DNA of 64,000 nucleotides from Mallotus nudiflorus (lineage: Eukaryota; Streptophyta; Magnoliopsida; Malpighiales; Euphorbiaceae), in assembly GCA_947683625.1 (NCBI GenBank), contig CANTUR010000538.1, positions 1,364,001-1,428,000 of the forward strand. Reading direction: 5' to 3'. The stretch's first letter is position 1. Each line of letters opens with the position of its first letter. A program made the position numbers and the translations under genes. Of the stretch, positions 1 to 11,704 are shown in pieces. A model generated the notes under the pieces. That model was given only the letters and a program-made list of their open reading frames with translations. It had not been told where the DNA came from and made no database searches.

Positions 1-2530
1 CACCGCCGGTCTCCCTAAGCTCCGGTGGTCCTTATTCTAAGCTTCTTTTGGCCGGAAAACGGGTGGTTGTTGAGGTTTGAGCTTGATCTTCATTTCGGCC
101 ATACTGATTTTTGATTTTTTTTAAGCTTTTCTTTGTGAATCATGAAAAATTCCTTAAAAAATGTTTCTCCCCTTAGCTTAATCTTCATGTGTGAATTTTT
201 GTAGAATTTTTGGAATATATTTTGATTTTTGGGTATTTTTGATTATTTTATTATTATTTTCTAATTTTTGAAAATTAATTAATTAAATTATGAAATTATG
301 TTTTATGATAAATATAGGTGTTGAAATGAATTATGGAAATTTATTTGTAATTTTTGTGAATTTTTATGTATTTATTTTGAATTTATTTAGTTTATGTAAT
401 TTTGAGAAAATAGGGTTAATTATGTGTTTAATTGAAATTTATTGGTTAATTGAGTATATTTATTGATATTATTGAAATATATGTTGAGAAAATTAATTTT
501 GTGCAATTATATTATTTTCGGTGAATTTTTGGATTAATTTTAGTATATATATATATATAGGGGTATTTTGGTAAGTTTACCCTAAAATGGCTAAAAATGT
601 AATTAAATTGGTTCTGATAGTTATTTAGGGTATAAAAATGATTTCTACAAATTATTTAGTATTTTTAACTAATTAAGACTATTTTTCGTAAATTATTTTC
701 AATTATATATATAATATACGATTTTTCTAATAAAATGAGTTTTTATCGGTTTTCATTGTGTTTTAGGGTTAATTAAGTAATTTGTACTGATAAAATGTAT
801 TTTTATTATATAAGGGCATTTTTGATATTTTGTAAATATTATGTGAATTGTGGACCTCGGTCGGTGATTTGTAGTTTGGAGTCCGACCGAGGAATTTTGA
901 TTGAAAATTCTGTGTTATTTTCGAAGTGTATTTCTTTGCAGGGCCGGCTTTACTCTTTGAGTAGAGAGATGTCCATTTTACAGGGGAAGTTCTATCGGAT
1001 TTTCGGTAGAATTCTCGTAAAACGTGATGTCTGGTCGAATTCTGATTTAATTCTGTGTCTAAGATTCTAGATCAAGTCTTTGGAATTCTGATAGATTTAT
1101 TCTAATGTCGTGCTATCATTTGTTTGTTTAGTTGCACCAAGACCGAGGCCTAGTGGACCAGACCCATCGGACCCATCTCGAGGAGCGCAATAATAGTGAG
1201 TTACTATTCTATATATATATATGCTCTAGGGTGCATGATTTTAGAAATCTATGTTTTATTTTGACTAAAAATGCATAATGGTATTAATTAGTACTTGAGT
1301 TTATTTTAGTTTACTTTTGGTTTATTTTTGGTTTGTTTTTGGTATATTTTAAACTATATGCATGTTTTATTAATTAATTATGTTTAAAATGTTTTTGAAT
1401 ATATTTCTAGTTTATTTTGTAATTTAATTGGATTTATTTGACGTATAAATACTCGAAATATATCTGGTTTACTTTTGGTATATTTCCAGTATATATATGG
1501 TTTATGTTGTTATTTTATTTAAATTCATGCATCATTTATTTTTATGAATGTATGTTTTATATTTAAAAATGAAGGATGTCAATAGAACGTGCTACCTAGT
1601 GGGCAGCACTAGGACCGAGTACGTACCAGTACGCTTATAGCATTTAGGCTATATTACTAACCATTTGTGGATATTGATTGGATTTGATTATTTGAAATGT
1701 GAGATATGATTTGGGAGTGTGATTGCTGGAGCTCAGTTGACCAAGTGTCTCGGGGCCAATCACACTGATAGTCAGACTGTTAGAGCTCGGTTGACTTAGT
1801 GTCTTAGGGCCAATCTACTATCCAAATGGATCAAGTGATTATATTTGGAATAAGTGAGCCTGTATGGCTAGAGTGTTGTCTAACACTATTTTGAAGTTGC
1901 GATTTTCTAGGGTTCTATTTGATCCTTCATAACCAGTGGTTTTCAAACAAAATATATAAAAATGATTTTATTGCATCTGCATGTATTTGCTTGTATATAT
2001 ACTTATTATATATATACTATTGACTATATGCATTGTCATTTAGTATGCATGTATATATATTATAGTAATTCACTCAATGAGGTCTAACTCCCCTCCGTTG
2101 ACTATTTTTCAGGAGAGTCATCTTCATCAGACCTCAATAGCAGACCTGTACGTCGAATTTCATCCGCTCCGGCTTCTTTATGTAAACTGCTTATTTGAGT
2201 TTTATTTTATAATCTACACACTGCAGTAGTTATGGTCGATTGTGAGATTGTTGTATTATATTTGTATGAGATATGTACTTTAAATATTTGAACTGAATTT
2301 GTATTAAAAAGTTATTTATATATGAGATGAGGATATTGATTTAATTTCATTTTGTGGAAATACTATTTTGATATTTATGATTTTATTCCGTTGCATAATA
2401 TTTTATTTAATTGTTTTTTTATTATTATTATTACATGTTTTTATTTATTTTTAGGCTTGCTACGGGTTTCGGATTCGAAAGAATTCTCGTTCCCTAACGC
2501 TGGTCATGGCCCCTGTTTTGGGTCATGACA
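1..2530 (+). mobile_element. Long LTR family, copy 1 (right part)
   Basis: This is the right-hand part of a long LTR. It ends at 2530 with GGTCATGACA, matching the ends of copies 2 and 3 in this window. It starts inside the element: position 1 corresponds to about base 735 of the complete copies, so the TG end lies left of the window. No PBS or polyprotein follows the right end, so it is probably a solo LTR or a 3' LTR whose internal part lies to the left. Short exon-like blocks, conserved with the other copies, alternate with AT-rich stretches. The open frame at 795-1070 lies over one such block. Frame is not kept between copies, so I do not call it a gene. Confidence 0.85.
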
Positions 2531-3077
2531 AATTTACCCATACTTTCTTCATGAAAGTTGTATATATTTGACTTATATTTCCATATAAGTTTGAATCACC
2601 TAAATTGGACTTCTTTAGCTCAAGATATATTTAAAATACTAACAGCCATGCAATTTGAAATGCAGAATACTGTCACGCAGCTATATACAAGTTGAAGCCG
2701 TGATTTTTTCCTGATGAAATTTGAATTTTCCTATACTTTCTTCATGAAAGTTGTAGATATTTTACTTATCTTTCTATATCATTTTGAATCACCTTAATTA
2801 GACTTCTGTAACTCAAGATATGTCCAAAATACTAAAATATGTGCAATCTAATATGGCAGATGTATATGTAGATTTCGACTCAAAATTTGCATACCCAAAT
2901 GAACTTGGATTTTCAAAATAACCCTAATTCAGAAAGCTCAAGATGTCTACTTCAAATTTCAAGAATATAACTTTGTCATTATAAAGCTCTAAGGATGTCA
3001 AAAGCCTCCTTAAATCTCAAAGGTCCAATCAGCCCAAGATAATCATACTTCATTTTAACTTCCAATAGAGTCCTAAC
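2531..3077. repeat. LTR-like sequence with a degenerate two-unit repeat
   Basis: No coding potential is seen. A block of about 120 bp at 2540-2660 (CATACTTTCTTCATGAAAG followed by AT-rich sequence and CTCAAGATAT) recurs diverged at about 2728-2850. Such blocks are common in plant LTRs. It lies between LTR copy 1 and the copia gag remnant. It may belong to the copia element or to another decayed element; ownership is not resolved. Confidence 0.45.
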
Positions 3078-4300
3078 TTACACACACTTAAATAAACAAA
3101 TTAAAAGCTCAAAATTAAGTTTGTTAAGATCAAAATTAAGATTGATTATTAGTAAGGTTAACACTAGGTTTGTTAGTCTCAAAGTAATCCGAAGGAAGAA
3201 AGTACAAATGTAGTTTCTGATAGAAGCATACATTTTAAAGTGACCCTTAGTCATGCAATAAAAGCATTCAACATTGCCAAATTTCTTTCTTCTAATAGGA
3301 TTCAATTTCTTAGTATATGAAATATGTCTTTTGTGTTGTGGTGGTGTGTGTCTCCTAAAATTCTTTTGAGCCATAATGTGAGACATGCATTGGCATAGGC
3401 AATGCATATTTTAATAGGTTTATGCAACATGTTTAGGAATATTATGTTATGTAAGATTATTAGGAGTGTTATGTCTAGTGCATATATAAGTATGTTTAGA
3501 TTGAGGCCAATTCGCTTGTGCCTTAACTTTTTATGTCAAAGAAGGTTGAGTCTCATGAGACTTATTCTTGTTATTTGACATATGAGACCATTTAGCTTTC
3601 AAAGCTTGAGTCTCAAGAGGTTTAGATGTTAAAGGAATGGAATAATGTGAGGCTTTACCAAAATTAATATGTAATGATGATGAGGAAGGCATTCCATTTG
3701 TATATCCAATTCCATAAGTATCTTCATGAAATTTTTGAGAATCAAGAAGACTATCTAAAGTCTCTTTTTCTCTCTTGAACTTTGATATGGAATTCTTTAG
3801 CTCTATGACCTCTTTAGAAATTTTATGATTTTCATCATTTACTTTCTTGAGTTGGTCTTCTAAGGAATTTGAAGATTTTAAATCATTAGTAAGTTTTTCA
3901 TTTGATTTAACAAGCTTAGCAAAATCATTCTTTAAACTTTCAAATTTCTTGATTAAGTTAGATAGCTCATACTTGTAAAGCTTCTTGTTAGAAAGCAAGC
4001 TTTTATATTTAAGCAAGAGTTTACTTACAATAGAGCTTTCATCATCATCATTATCATTAGAATAATCATCATAATTATCAAAAGAAGAATAAGAAATAAA
4101 TGTTACCTCATTTTCATATTCAAGAGCCATTAAGCAAAGGTTAGCCACTTCTTGTTGTTCCTCTTCATTTTTAGATTTGATTGAGTCATCACATGAAGCT
4201 TTAAAGGCATTCTTTTTCTTCTTTGCTCCCTTATTCTTGAATTTGAGCTTAGGAAATTCACTTCTAATATGACCTAGTTTCTTGTATTCATAGCAAGTAA
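3078..4300 (-). pseudogene. Copia gag, C-terminal half (SIRE/Maximus-like), broken
   Basis: On the minus strand, a CCHC-like zinc knuckle (CYEYKKLGHIRSEFP, second and last Cys lost) is followed by a long coiled-coil stretch in the open frame 4148-3531. This begins MANLCLMALE and is rich in Asp, Ser and heptad Leu/Lys. Further on, near 3270-3240, a second degenerate knuckle (CFYCMTKGHFKMY) appears. This order is typical of SIRE/Maximus-type copia Gag, which packages the element RNA. It continues the gag at 11705-12600; the break between them is the 7.4 kb insertion at 4301-11704. No protease, integrase or RT follows, so the element is truncated beyond about 3078. Confidence 0.75.
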
Positions 4301-6650
4301 TGTAACACCTTATTTATTTGCTATTAAAATAGTCCAAGTCTTTATTTCACATATTAATTCAACGATATTATAATTAACAAAGTCCATATATATATTTTAA
4401 GCACACAAAAGATTATAAAATTTTTATTCTTATAATACATAAGAGTTATAATTAAAGATAAGTACAAAATATATCCTTTTTATCTAAGTGTATGCTTATG
4501 ATACAAGGAGAGAGAGTGAGAGTTTGGTCGGTGACCTTTGCTCTATACTTTATTTATAATGCCATATGCTTCAAAACAGTCACACTTCAAACTTCACTAT
4601 CTGGAAAAATAATTACGATTTAGTGAGTCGCGACTCAATGAATATAAATATCAATTAAATTTTGAAGGCACAAAAAAAGAAAAAATTGATATTAAATCAC
4701 AATACAAGTATAATTCATTCAAATGCAAGTGCTAATATAATATTCATTGATTTTGTTATGGCATGATAAGACAAATATTGCTCTCGGGATTCATGTGAAA
4801 CAATTGCCATTTGATTTTACTAGCCAACATATAACATGTGAATCATATGATTTTCTTTAATCATTTTCATTTGCCATGTGATTTGAAAATATTTGCCAAC
4901 CTAGTCATAACATCCTTTTATATCCATATGCAAGTGCTCATATGTGAATTTGCATTTAACTTGTAAACATTTATGTATAGACATATTCACTCAGTAAGAA
5001 AACCATATACATTTAAATAATCAAAAGGAAATTCACCTTAATCACACAATTTCACTCAAGAATTCAATCAATATTTATATTCACTCTTTAAGATGCTAAA
5101 CACTCTATGGATTATTTGAATCACCTTCTCGAGCTTCACCAATGCTTTAGGATCCTAAAATATAACATATATTTTATTTAAAAATATGCCTACACTAAGT
5201 GTTCATGTTTGCTATAAAATTGGGATATGTTCTATATATGTGTAAACTTAATATTTATGCATATTTTTCTCCTTATTAGGCGGCTTGACCATATTAGACC
5301 TGGGAGTAAATAACTTTCACCATATAACTCCAAATTACATGATTCAATTTTTAACAAAAACTAGGCACACAGGGCTACAATGTATCCAAAATCAACGCAA
5401 TATATGCCCTACACAACAAATGGTGAATTTTTGAATTCAGACATGTGTTATGCATATAAACAGTTTGAGCAAGTATAAATCACTTTAGACTTTCTCACGT
5501 TATATGAGTATAATTGCAAAACCATTTATAGGCACTTCATTGACACATAAATGAACAACTTTCATGTTTTACACTTTGTCTAATTCAGCCTCTAAGATTC
5601 TCATATTAATCAGGTAAAATTGGATTGCCTACAAATGTTGCAAGCAGAACTAGTCCCATTCCAAGGATGATTTATCATACACGCCTATTATTTTATAAAA
5701 CTGCATCACATGATTTTAGATAATATATAGAGGAACAAAACTCATGTTTATCACTTTGTCTAATTCAATCTTTAACATCCTCAAAATAATCAATCAACAT
5801 CAGGTACCCTGCTAGAACTACTACTAGAACTAGTCTCAAATAAACCTCCATAGAATTTTACACACTTGTTATCTCGCAAAGCCTTTTTATAGACATGAAG
5901 ATAAGACATAGATCTACAAATTTCATGTTTGTTTTTCTCCAAATGTTTCTTCTATGGCTATGAAAATTGGAGTATAATATTTAACTGAAAACTAGAATTT
6001 TCAGCATGAAAAACCATATTTATCTTCAAAATCAATTAACCTATTTCCCCTTTTTAATTCATCTTAAAAATTCAATTTAATCTATTTTTATTTTTAATTA
6101 TTTCTAATTAAACATAGTCAGTATATCAAGAGGGAAGAATTATATAAGAAAATAAAATCATAACACTTACTTTTGCCAAAATTAAAAAACCCCCAAAAAA
6201 TTTCCCCTTCTTCCTTTCTTTCTTTTTTTTTTCCTTCTCCTTATTTTTTTTTTGTTTTTTTCCTTCCACGTTCCAGCCCCCTTTCCCTTCTATTTATCTA
6301 CTTATTAATTTCTATATATTTTTTTAATGTTAAGAGACATATGGGATATGGACAAGTGGAGTTTTCTAATTTTTTCCTACCTCCCATACATATCCACTAC
6401 TTAATATATCGATTCATTACATATTTATTTATTGGTTAAACTCTCAATTTTATTATACTCCAAATACATCCTATAATACACATAACCAAATATATCATCG
6501 TTATGTATTTTGACAATTACAAAACAAATGAATGAATGTGAAATACACAAAATTGAATGAAATGATTTAAGATGTATATGTTCAAGTGAATTATATGCGA
6601 TACATGCAGATTTCAATGAAGTGCTTATGGTTAGGGTTAGGGATGTTACA
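4301..6650 (-). repeat. 3' LTR of the Ty3/gypsy element
   Basis: Full-length LTR of 2350 bp, bounded by TGTAACACC at 4301 and GGATGTTACA at 6650 (TG...CA on both strands). The last 235 bp or so match 11468-11704, the surviving part of the other LTR. A polypurine tract abuts it at 6651. No gene is seen in this stretch; open frames at 6173-6439 and 6425-6616 are low-complexity or LTR sequence. Confidence 0.8.
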
Positions 6651-6666
6651 TTTTTCCTCCTCTTTT
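6651..6666 (-). other. Polypurine tract of the Ty3/gypsy element
   Basis: On the minus strand the sequence reads AAAAGAGGAGGAAAAA and abuts the 3' LTR, the expected place for the plus-strand primer. Confidence 0.7.
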
Positions 6667-7990
6667 AAGAATTTTTTCCTTAAAATTCAATACCTATAAA
6701 TAAATAAGGATATTGTCACTTCATGTTCTCCTCAGTTTCCTAAAGTTCCTCCATAACACTTTAACTTAGAAAATTTCTCGATTCTGTAAGTATTTGGTTT
6801 TATAACCAATGATTTTTTCCTGTTCTTTAATATAATTGAAATCATCAGTAATTTCTACTTCTTGATTTTTAAGTACCTGTGTAGGATCATTTCAATATCT
6901 TCTAAGCATACTCACATGAAACACAAATGGATCTTAGCCATTTCTAGTGCTAATGCTAATTTATAAGTTAATGGACCAATTCTTTCAAGAATTTCATCTG
7001 GCCCTATATATTAAGGACTCAACTTATCTTTTTTTCCAAATATGATTACTCCTTTCTATGGTGAAACTTGTAGAAACACTTTCTTACCCACTTCATATTT
7101 TATTTCCCTTCTTATGCTGCTTTGAATCTAGTTCTGATTAGTTTTACTTTATCCATTCTGTCTTGTACTATCTCCGGTCCTTATAATACATGAGTTTCCT
7201 CTTCATCCTAATAAATAGGAATGCGACACTTTCATCTATACAATGCCTCATATGGTGCCATCTGAATATTACTATGATACTGGTTGTTATAAGCAAACTC
7301 CATTAAGCCTATATGTTCATCCCATGCACCTTTAAATTCTAATACGCAAGCTCATAGCATATCTTCAAATGTTTGAATTGTTCTCTCTAATTGCCCATCT
7401 ATCTGAGGATGGAAAGTAGTGCTAAAATTCAATTTAGTACCCAAAGCCTCATGTAAACTTTTCTAAAAGTGAGATGTAATCTGTGGATCCCTATCTGATA
7501 CAATGAACATTGGAACTCCATGCAATCAAATAATTTCATTCACATATTCTTTGGCCAAAAATTCAAGCGAACTACCCCATCTGATAGGTAAAAAGTGAGC
7601 TGACTTAGTTAACTGATTAATGATCACCCATATGACATCATTCTTTCTTGGAGTTTTTGGTAATCCATACATAAAATCCATCGTTATCCATTCCCAATTC
7701 CATACTGGAATTGACAATGGTCTCAACTTTCCAACTGGAGCTTAGTGTTCTGCTTTGATTTGTTGACATGTTAAATATTTTAAAATATAATCTGTCATAT
7801 CTTTCTTCATTTTAGGCCACCAATGATAGGGTCGCAGGATATTGTACATCTTGGTCATTCCTAGGTGCATAGCATATATAGTAGTATGTGCCCCTTCTAA
7901 AATTTCTTCTCATAGGTTATCAACATCAGGTACATAAATATGTGACCCCATCATCAACATATCATCTTGAATGTTAAACTTTTTATTTTT
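6667..7990 (-). pseudogene. Integrase of the Ty3/gypsy element, broken
   Basis: Read on the minus strand, an H2C2 zinc domain lies near 7900-7750. It contains HWWPKMKKDM and KYLTCQQIKAEH; the first Cys of the usual CxxC appears replaced by Tyr. The catalytic core follows with Asp in WITMDFMYGLP (about 7690), Asp in MFIVSD (about 7500) and Glu in QLERTIQTFEDML (about 7380). The part past GLMEFAYNN toward 6670 is heavily shifted and may hold a decayed chromodomain. In-frame stops are frequent. The enzyme would insert the element cDNA into chromosomal DNA; this copy cannot. Confidence 0.75.
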
Positions 7991-9600
7991 TCCTTATCTT
8001 GCTTTCTCAATCTTTTCTTGTGATTCTGGATCGTTGTTTTGTACTGCTTTAATTCTATCCCGCAATATTAGTCTAACTTGTAAAGTAGCAATTACCATCC
8101 CATTTTCTTGTAAATTTAGTTTCACATTCATAGCTAGTAGCTGAATTAAATAAGATAGTGGAAGTATCCACAAACTAGACACACTACTTCTTGATTTCCT
8201 TTTAAGAGCATCAACTACCACATTTGCCTTTCATGGATGATACTCAATTGTACAGTCATAATCCTTCAACAATTTTAACCACCACCTCTGTCTCATGTTT
8301 AACTCTTTTTGGCTCAGTAAGTACCTCAAACTCTTATGGTCAATAAATATTTAAAATGTTTCTCTATACAAATAATGCCTCCATATTTTCAAAGCATACA
8401 CCACAGTAGCAAGTTCTAGATCATGTACTGGATGAGATAATTCATATCGCCTTAGTTGTCTAAATGCATATGCAATAGCCTTGTCATGTTTTATTAACAT
8501 AGATCCCAATCCCTAATGAGCAACATCACTATAAACTATAAATCCTCCACTACCTGTAGGAATTATTAACATCGGAGTAATTATCAACTTAGTTTCAATT
8601 CATCAAAACTCTTCTGACATGCTTCAGACCATTCAAATGTAACATTTTTTTTAAGTAACTTTGTCAAAGGGTTGGCTATCAATGAAAATCCCTTAATAAA
8701 TCGATGATAGTACCTAGCTAATCCTAAGAAACTTTAAACTTCTACAATAATCTTTAGAGTTTTCCATTTCATTACTGCTTCTATTTTCTTTGGATCCACT
8801 TCTCCTAAAAATACAACTTCATCTATCCAAAACTCATATTTACTCAATTTAGCATACAACTATTTTTCTCTCAATGTTTGTAACACAATTCTCAAATGTT
8901 GTTCATGTTCCTCCCTACTGGTTGAATATACAAGTATGTCATCAATGAACACAATCATAAATCTATCTAAGTAAGGTTGAATACCTTATTCATAAAAGCC
9001 ATAAATGCAACTAGTGCATTAATTAAACCAAATGGCATCATTAAAAATTCATAGTGCCTATACCTGGTTAGAAAAGCAGTCTTTGGTATGTCTGGGTCAG
9101 AAATTTTACGCTAATAGGAGCTTAATTTCAAATCAATCTTAGAAAACACTTGAGCCCCTTGTAACTAATTAAAAAAATCATTTATTCTGGGCAAAGGATA
9201 ATTATTCTTCATGATGACCCGATTCAACTACCTATAATTAATGCACAACCTTATTGTCCCATCTTTCTTTTTCACAAATAGTACTAGAGCAACCCAAGGT
9301 GGCACACTAAGCCTAATGAACCCTTTGTCAAGTAGTTCTTGTATTTGAGTTTTTAATTCTTTCCATTCAATTGGTGTCATTTTATAAGGTGAAATAGATA
9401 TCGGTGCTACTCTTAGTACTAATTCAATTACGAATTCTACTTCTCTATTAGCTGGCAAGCCCGGTAAATCATCTGGAAATTCATTTACCTTTGGGATATT
9501 CTCAATTGTATTATTTATAGTTCTAGTATCTATCACATGTGCTAGATAAGCTTTATAACCTCTTTTAACCATTCAAAAAGCCTTCACAATAGAAATTAAA
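7991..9600 (-). pseudogene. Reverse transcriptase and RNase H of the Ty3/gypsy element, broken
   Basis: RT begins in the open frame 9572-9228 (EFPDDLPGLPANREVEF, then KKKDGTIRLCINYR) and runs through a degenerate VFSKID block near 9130 to the catalytic FIDD motif encoded at 8938-8949. RNase H follows at about 8560-8170 with VYSDVAH, LELATVVYALKIW and IDHKSLRYLLSQKELN. The frame is broken by several stops and shifts. These domains copy the element RNA into DNA and remove the RNA strand. Confidence 0.8.
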
Positions 9601-9659
9601 CATGCATGCATGATTTGTCTTCCCCCTAAAAACATGACCCTCGGTTGACTCAGAGATTC

Positions 9660-10031
9660 TTAAATAACCTCCTTAGTGAAACAATTCATAATGGCATGAT
9701 TTTTAGTCAACCAATCCATTCCCAATATCACATCAAATTCATGAAGTGGCAACAATAATAAATCAGCTCTCAACTCCACTTTATCAATGTTGATTAAACA
9801 ATCATGACAAACACTGTTCACAACCATTATTTCTCCCAAGGAAGTACCCATATTTAAGTCAAAACCTAAAGGTTCATGTTTATTACAAAATTGAGATGCC
9901 ATGTTCAATGATATAAAAGAATATGTGGAGCCAGGATCAATTAAAACATAAGCTTCTAAATCATGGATAAGAATTTTACTAGTAATAACTTCTGGGCTAG
10001 GAATAGCTTCTTGTCTGGTCATGGCAAACAC
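9660..10031 (-). pseudogene. Aspartic protease of the Ty3/gypsy element
   Basis: This 123-codon open segment contains the active-site motif VLIDPGSTYSFIS near its N-terminal third. DPG in place of DTG is common in Del/Tekay-type elements. ILGMDWL follows near its C-terminal end, the usual second conserved block of retropepsins. It lies between the zinc knuckle and RT as expected. It would cut the polyprotein. The segment itself is open, but the surrounding polyprotein is not. Confidence 0.75.
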
Positions 10032-11040
10032 TCTAGCCTATGCTTAAGGTCTAGAACTCTGACTTTTTATTCTACTCATACCTCTACTAGTTGTAGTTAT
10101 TTTGCCTTTACCTCTGCCCCTACTAGATATTGCTCCAATTCGACTTGTTGAAACTCCTATTGTAGGTTTTGATATAACTCTACCTCTGCTTCCTTTTGCC
10201 ACACTAGCTCTTTCAAGACAGTCTCTGTACATATGATCAAAAGATCCACAGAAGTAGCAACCACCAGTAAGTCTCCTATACTCACTACCATGTTGTTTCC
10301 TATAGTGTACACATATGGATCATTGTGTTATAACTTAACTTTGACCTCTGCCTAAATAAGATGGAACTTCATATCCCTTTCCTTTGAAATTAAAGTAACC
10401 ACCTCAATAACTAACTTATGGTGGTATGTATCCTCCACATTTGCCTTGCTTTCTACTAAAATCTCCTATAATTTCACTTGGTCCCCTTTTTGCTTGTTGT
10501 TCTATTCCCTCTTTTGCTAGCCTTTCGGCTCTAATTATAGCTGCTCTTAACTTAATGTAACTCTCAAAATCTATAGGTGTGATCCTATTTCTGATTTTAT
10601 ATCTTAATCCCTTTTTAAACATTCAGTATTTGTCTCTATCAATGGCTACTAGAGAAAAAGCATAATGAGATAACTAATTAAATTTTACTTCATATTCTGC
10701 TACAGTCATTATTCCCTGTTTCAAGTTTAAAAACTATCTTCTTTTATCATCTTTGTATGCTTCTAGTAAGTAGTTATTAGTGAATTCACGAAGAAAATCA
10801 TCCCATGTTAACATCGGAGGCTAAACATCATTCCTGGGAATAGTTTCCAACCATTCATAAGCATCTCCTTGTAACAGTGATACTGCATAATCAAATTTTT
10901 CTTCTGGCATGCACTTCATAAGATTAAGGACTCTTTATGTCCTTTTTAGCCAAGTTTCTACAATTAAAGGATTTATAGTGCCATGAAAATTAACTGTACC
11001 CTATTTCCTTAATTTATCATATCTCATTTCCTTAATTTTT
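10032..11040 (-). pseudogene. Gag of the Ty3/gypsy element, broken
   Basis: Minus-strand reading gives a retrotransposon Gag core (FDYAVSLLQGDAYEWLETIP near 10890-10840, then TVAEYEVKFN near 10700). A segment open at 10622-10416 ends in a basic tail. The CCHC zinc knuckle CYFCGSFDHMYRDC is encoded near 10257-10216. Several stops interrupt it. Gag would form the virus-like particle and bind RNA. Confidence 0.75.
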
Positions 11041-11467
11041 TTATTATTATTCACAAACCGTTAGCGATGATACGTAGAACTATGTGAGATGCGTACTGGT
11101 TGAGCTTAACGTGGGGTGTGGGGTAGTGCAAGATGGTGAGTACGTGCCATAGGTGGTCATCTATCTTGTGGATGGACATGTTACCTAGGCACCACACTAG
11201 TCGGGAGCTGTCCTCGCTCCTTTGATGAGCCCATGAGAGGGCGAAACCAATGAGCATTGAAGATGGATTAAGGCTTACCCTTAGGTATAAAAGAGACATA
11301 GGGTGCCACATGGAGATTGTCCCTGTGCTTAAACTCTGACCCTATGATAATTATTATTATTTTTTTAATTAAATATCAAGAAAAAGTGCAAATTAATCGT
11401 CCTTCTATGAAAATGTTCAACTTAGTCCCAAATGTTATTAATGTAAACAAATCAACTAGATTCAATT
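11041..11467. other. Unassigned insert between gag and the truncated 5' LTR
   Basis: About 290 bp (11051-11340) of higher GC content than its surroundings lies between two TTATTATTAT-like stretches (11041-11050 and 11348-11358). It has no counterpart in the intact LTR of the element. The open frame on its minus strand (11311-11051) shows no recognisable motif. It may be leftover 5' leader or a small insertion whose target was a TTA microsatellite. The next 120 bp are AT-rich with no feature seen. Confidence 0.35.
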
Positions 11468-11704
11468 CTTTACATATTTATTTATTAGTTAAACTCTCAA
11501 TTTTATAATACTCCAAATATATCTTATAATACACATACCCAAATCTATCATTGCAATGTACTTTGATAAATACAAAATAAATGAATGAATGTGAAATACA
11601 CATAACTAAATGAAATGATTTGAGATGCATATGTTCAAGTAAATATTATGCCAACACATGCAAATTTCAATGAAGTGTTTATGGTTAGGGTCAAGGATGT
11701 TACA
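11468..11704 (-). repeat. Truncated 5' LTR of the Ty3/gypsy element
   Basis: The last 235 bp or so before 11704 align with 6413-6650 of the complete LTR, including AATGAATGAATGTGAAATAC and TTATGGTTAGGG. The remaining 2.1 kb expected of this LTR, and the PBS, are missing, so an internal deletion removed them. Confidence 0.75.

Larger units (their letters stand above)
4301..11704 (-). mobile_element. Ty3/gypsy element, chromovirus-like (Del/Tekay type), degenerate
   Basis: The element begins TGTAACACC at 4301 and ends GATGTTACA at 11704. It is flanked by a perfect 5-bp duplication AGTAA (4296-4300 and 11705-11709). Coding order on the minus strand is Gag, zinc knuckle, protease, RT, RNase H, integrase, the Ty3/gypsy order. 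The protease DPG motif, long LTR and domain order suggest the Del/Tekay chromovirus lineage. A chromodomain-like tail before the 3' LTR is only weakly visible. Many stops and frameshifts show it is dead. It sits inside the gag zinc-knuckle region of an older copia element in the same orientation. Confidence 0.85.

Noticed and set aside
795..1070. 91-codon open frame with EMSILQGKF-like text, also seen in copies 2 and 3
   Set aside because: Nucleotides are conserved but frame differs between copies because of indels; RNA or DNA structure is the better explanation.
6173..6439. 88-codon Phe/Ser/Pro-rich open frame
   Set aside because: Low-complexity pyrimidine-rich LTR sequence; no counterpart in other proteins recognised.
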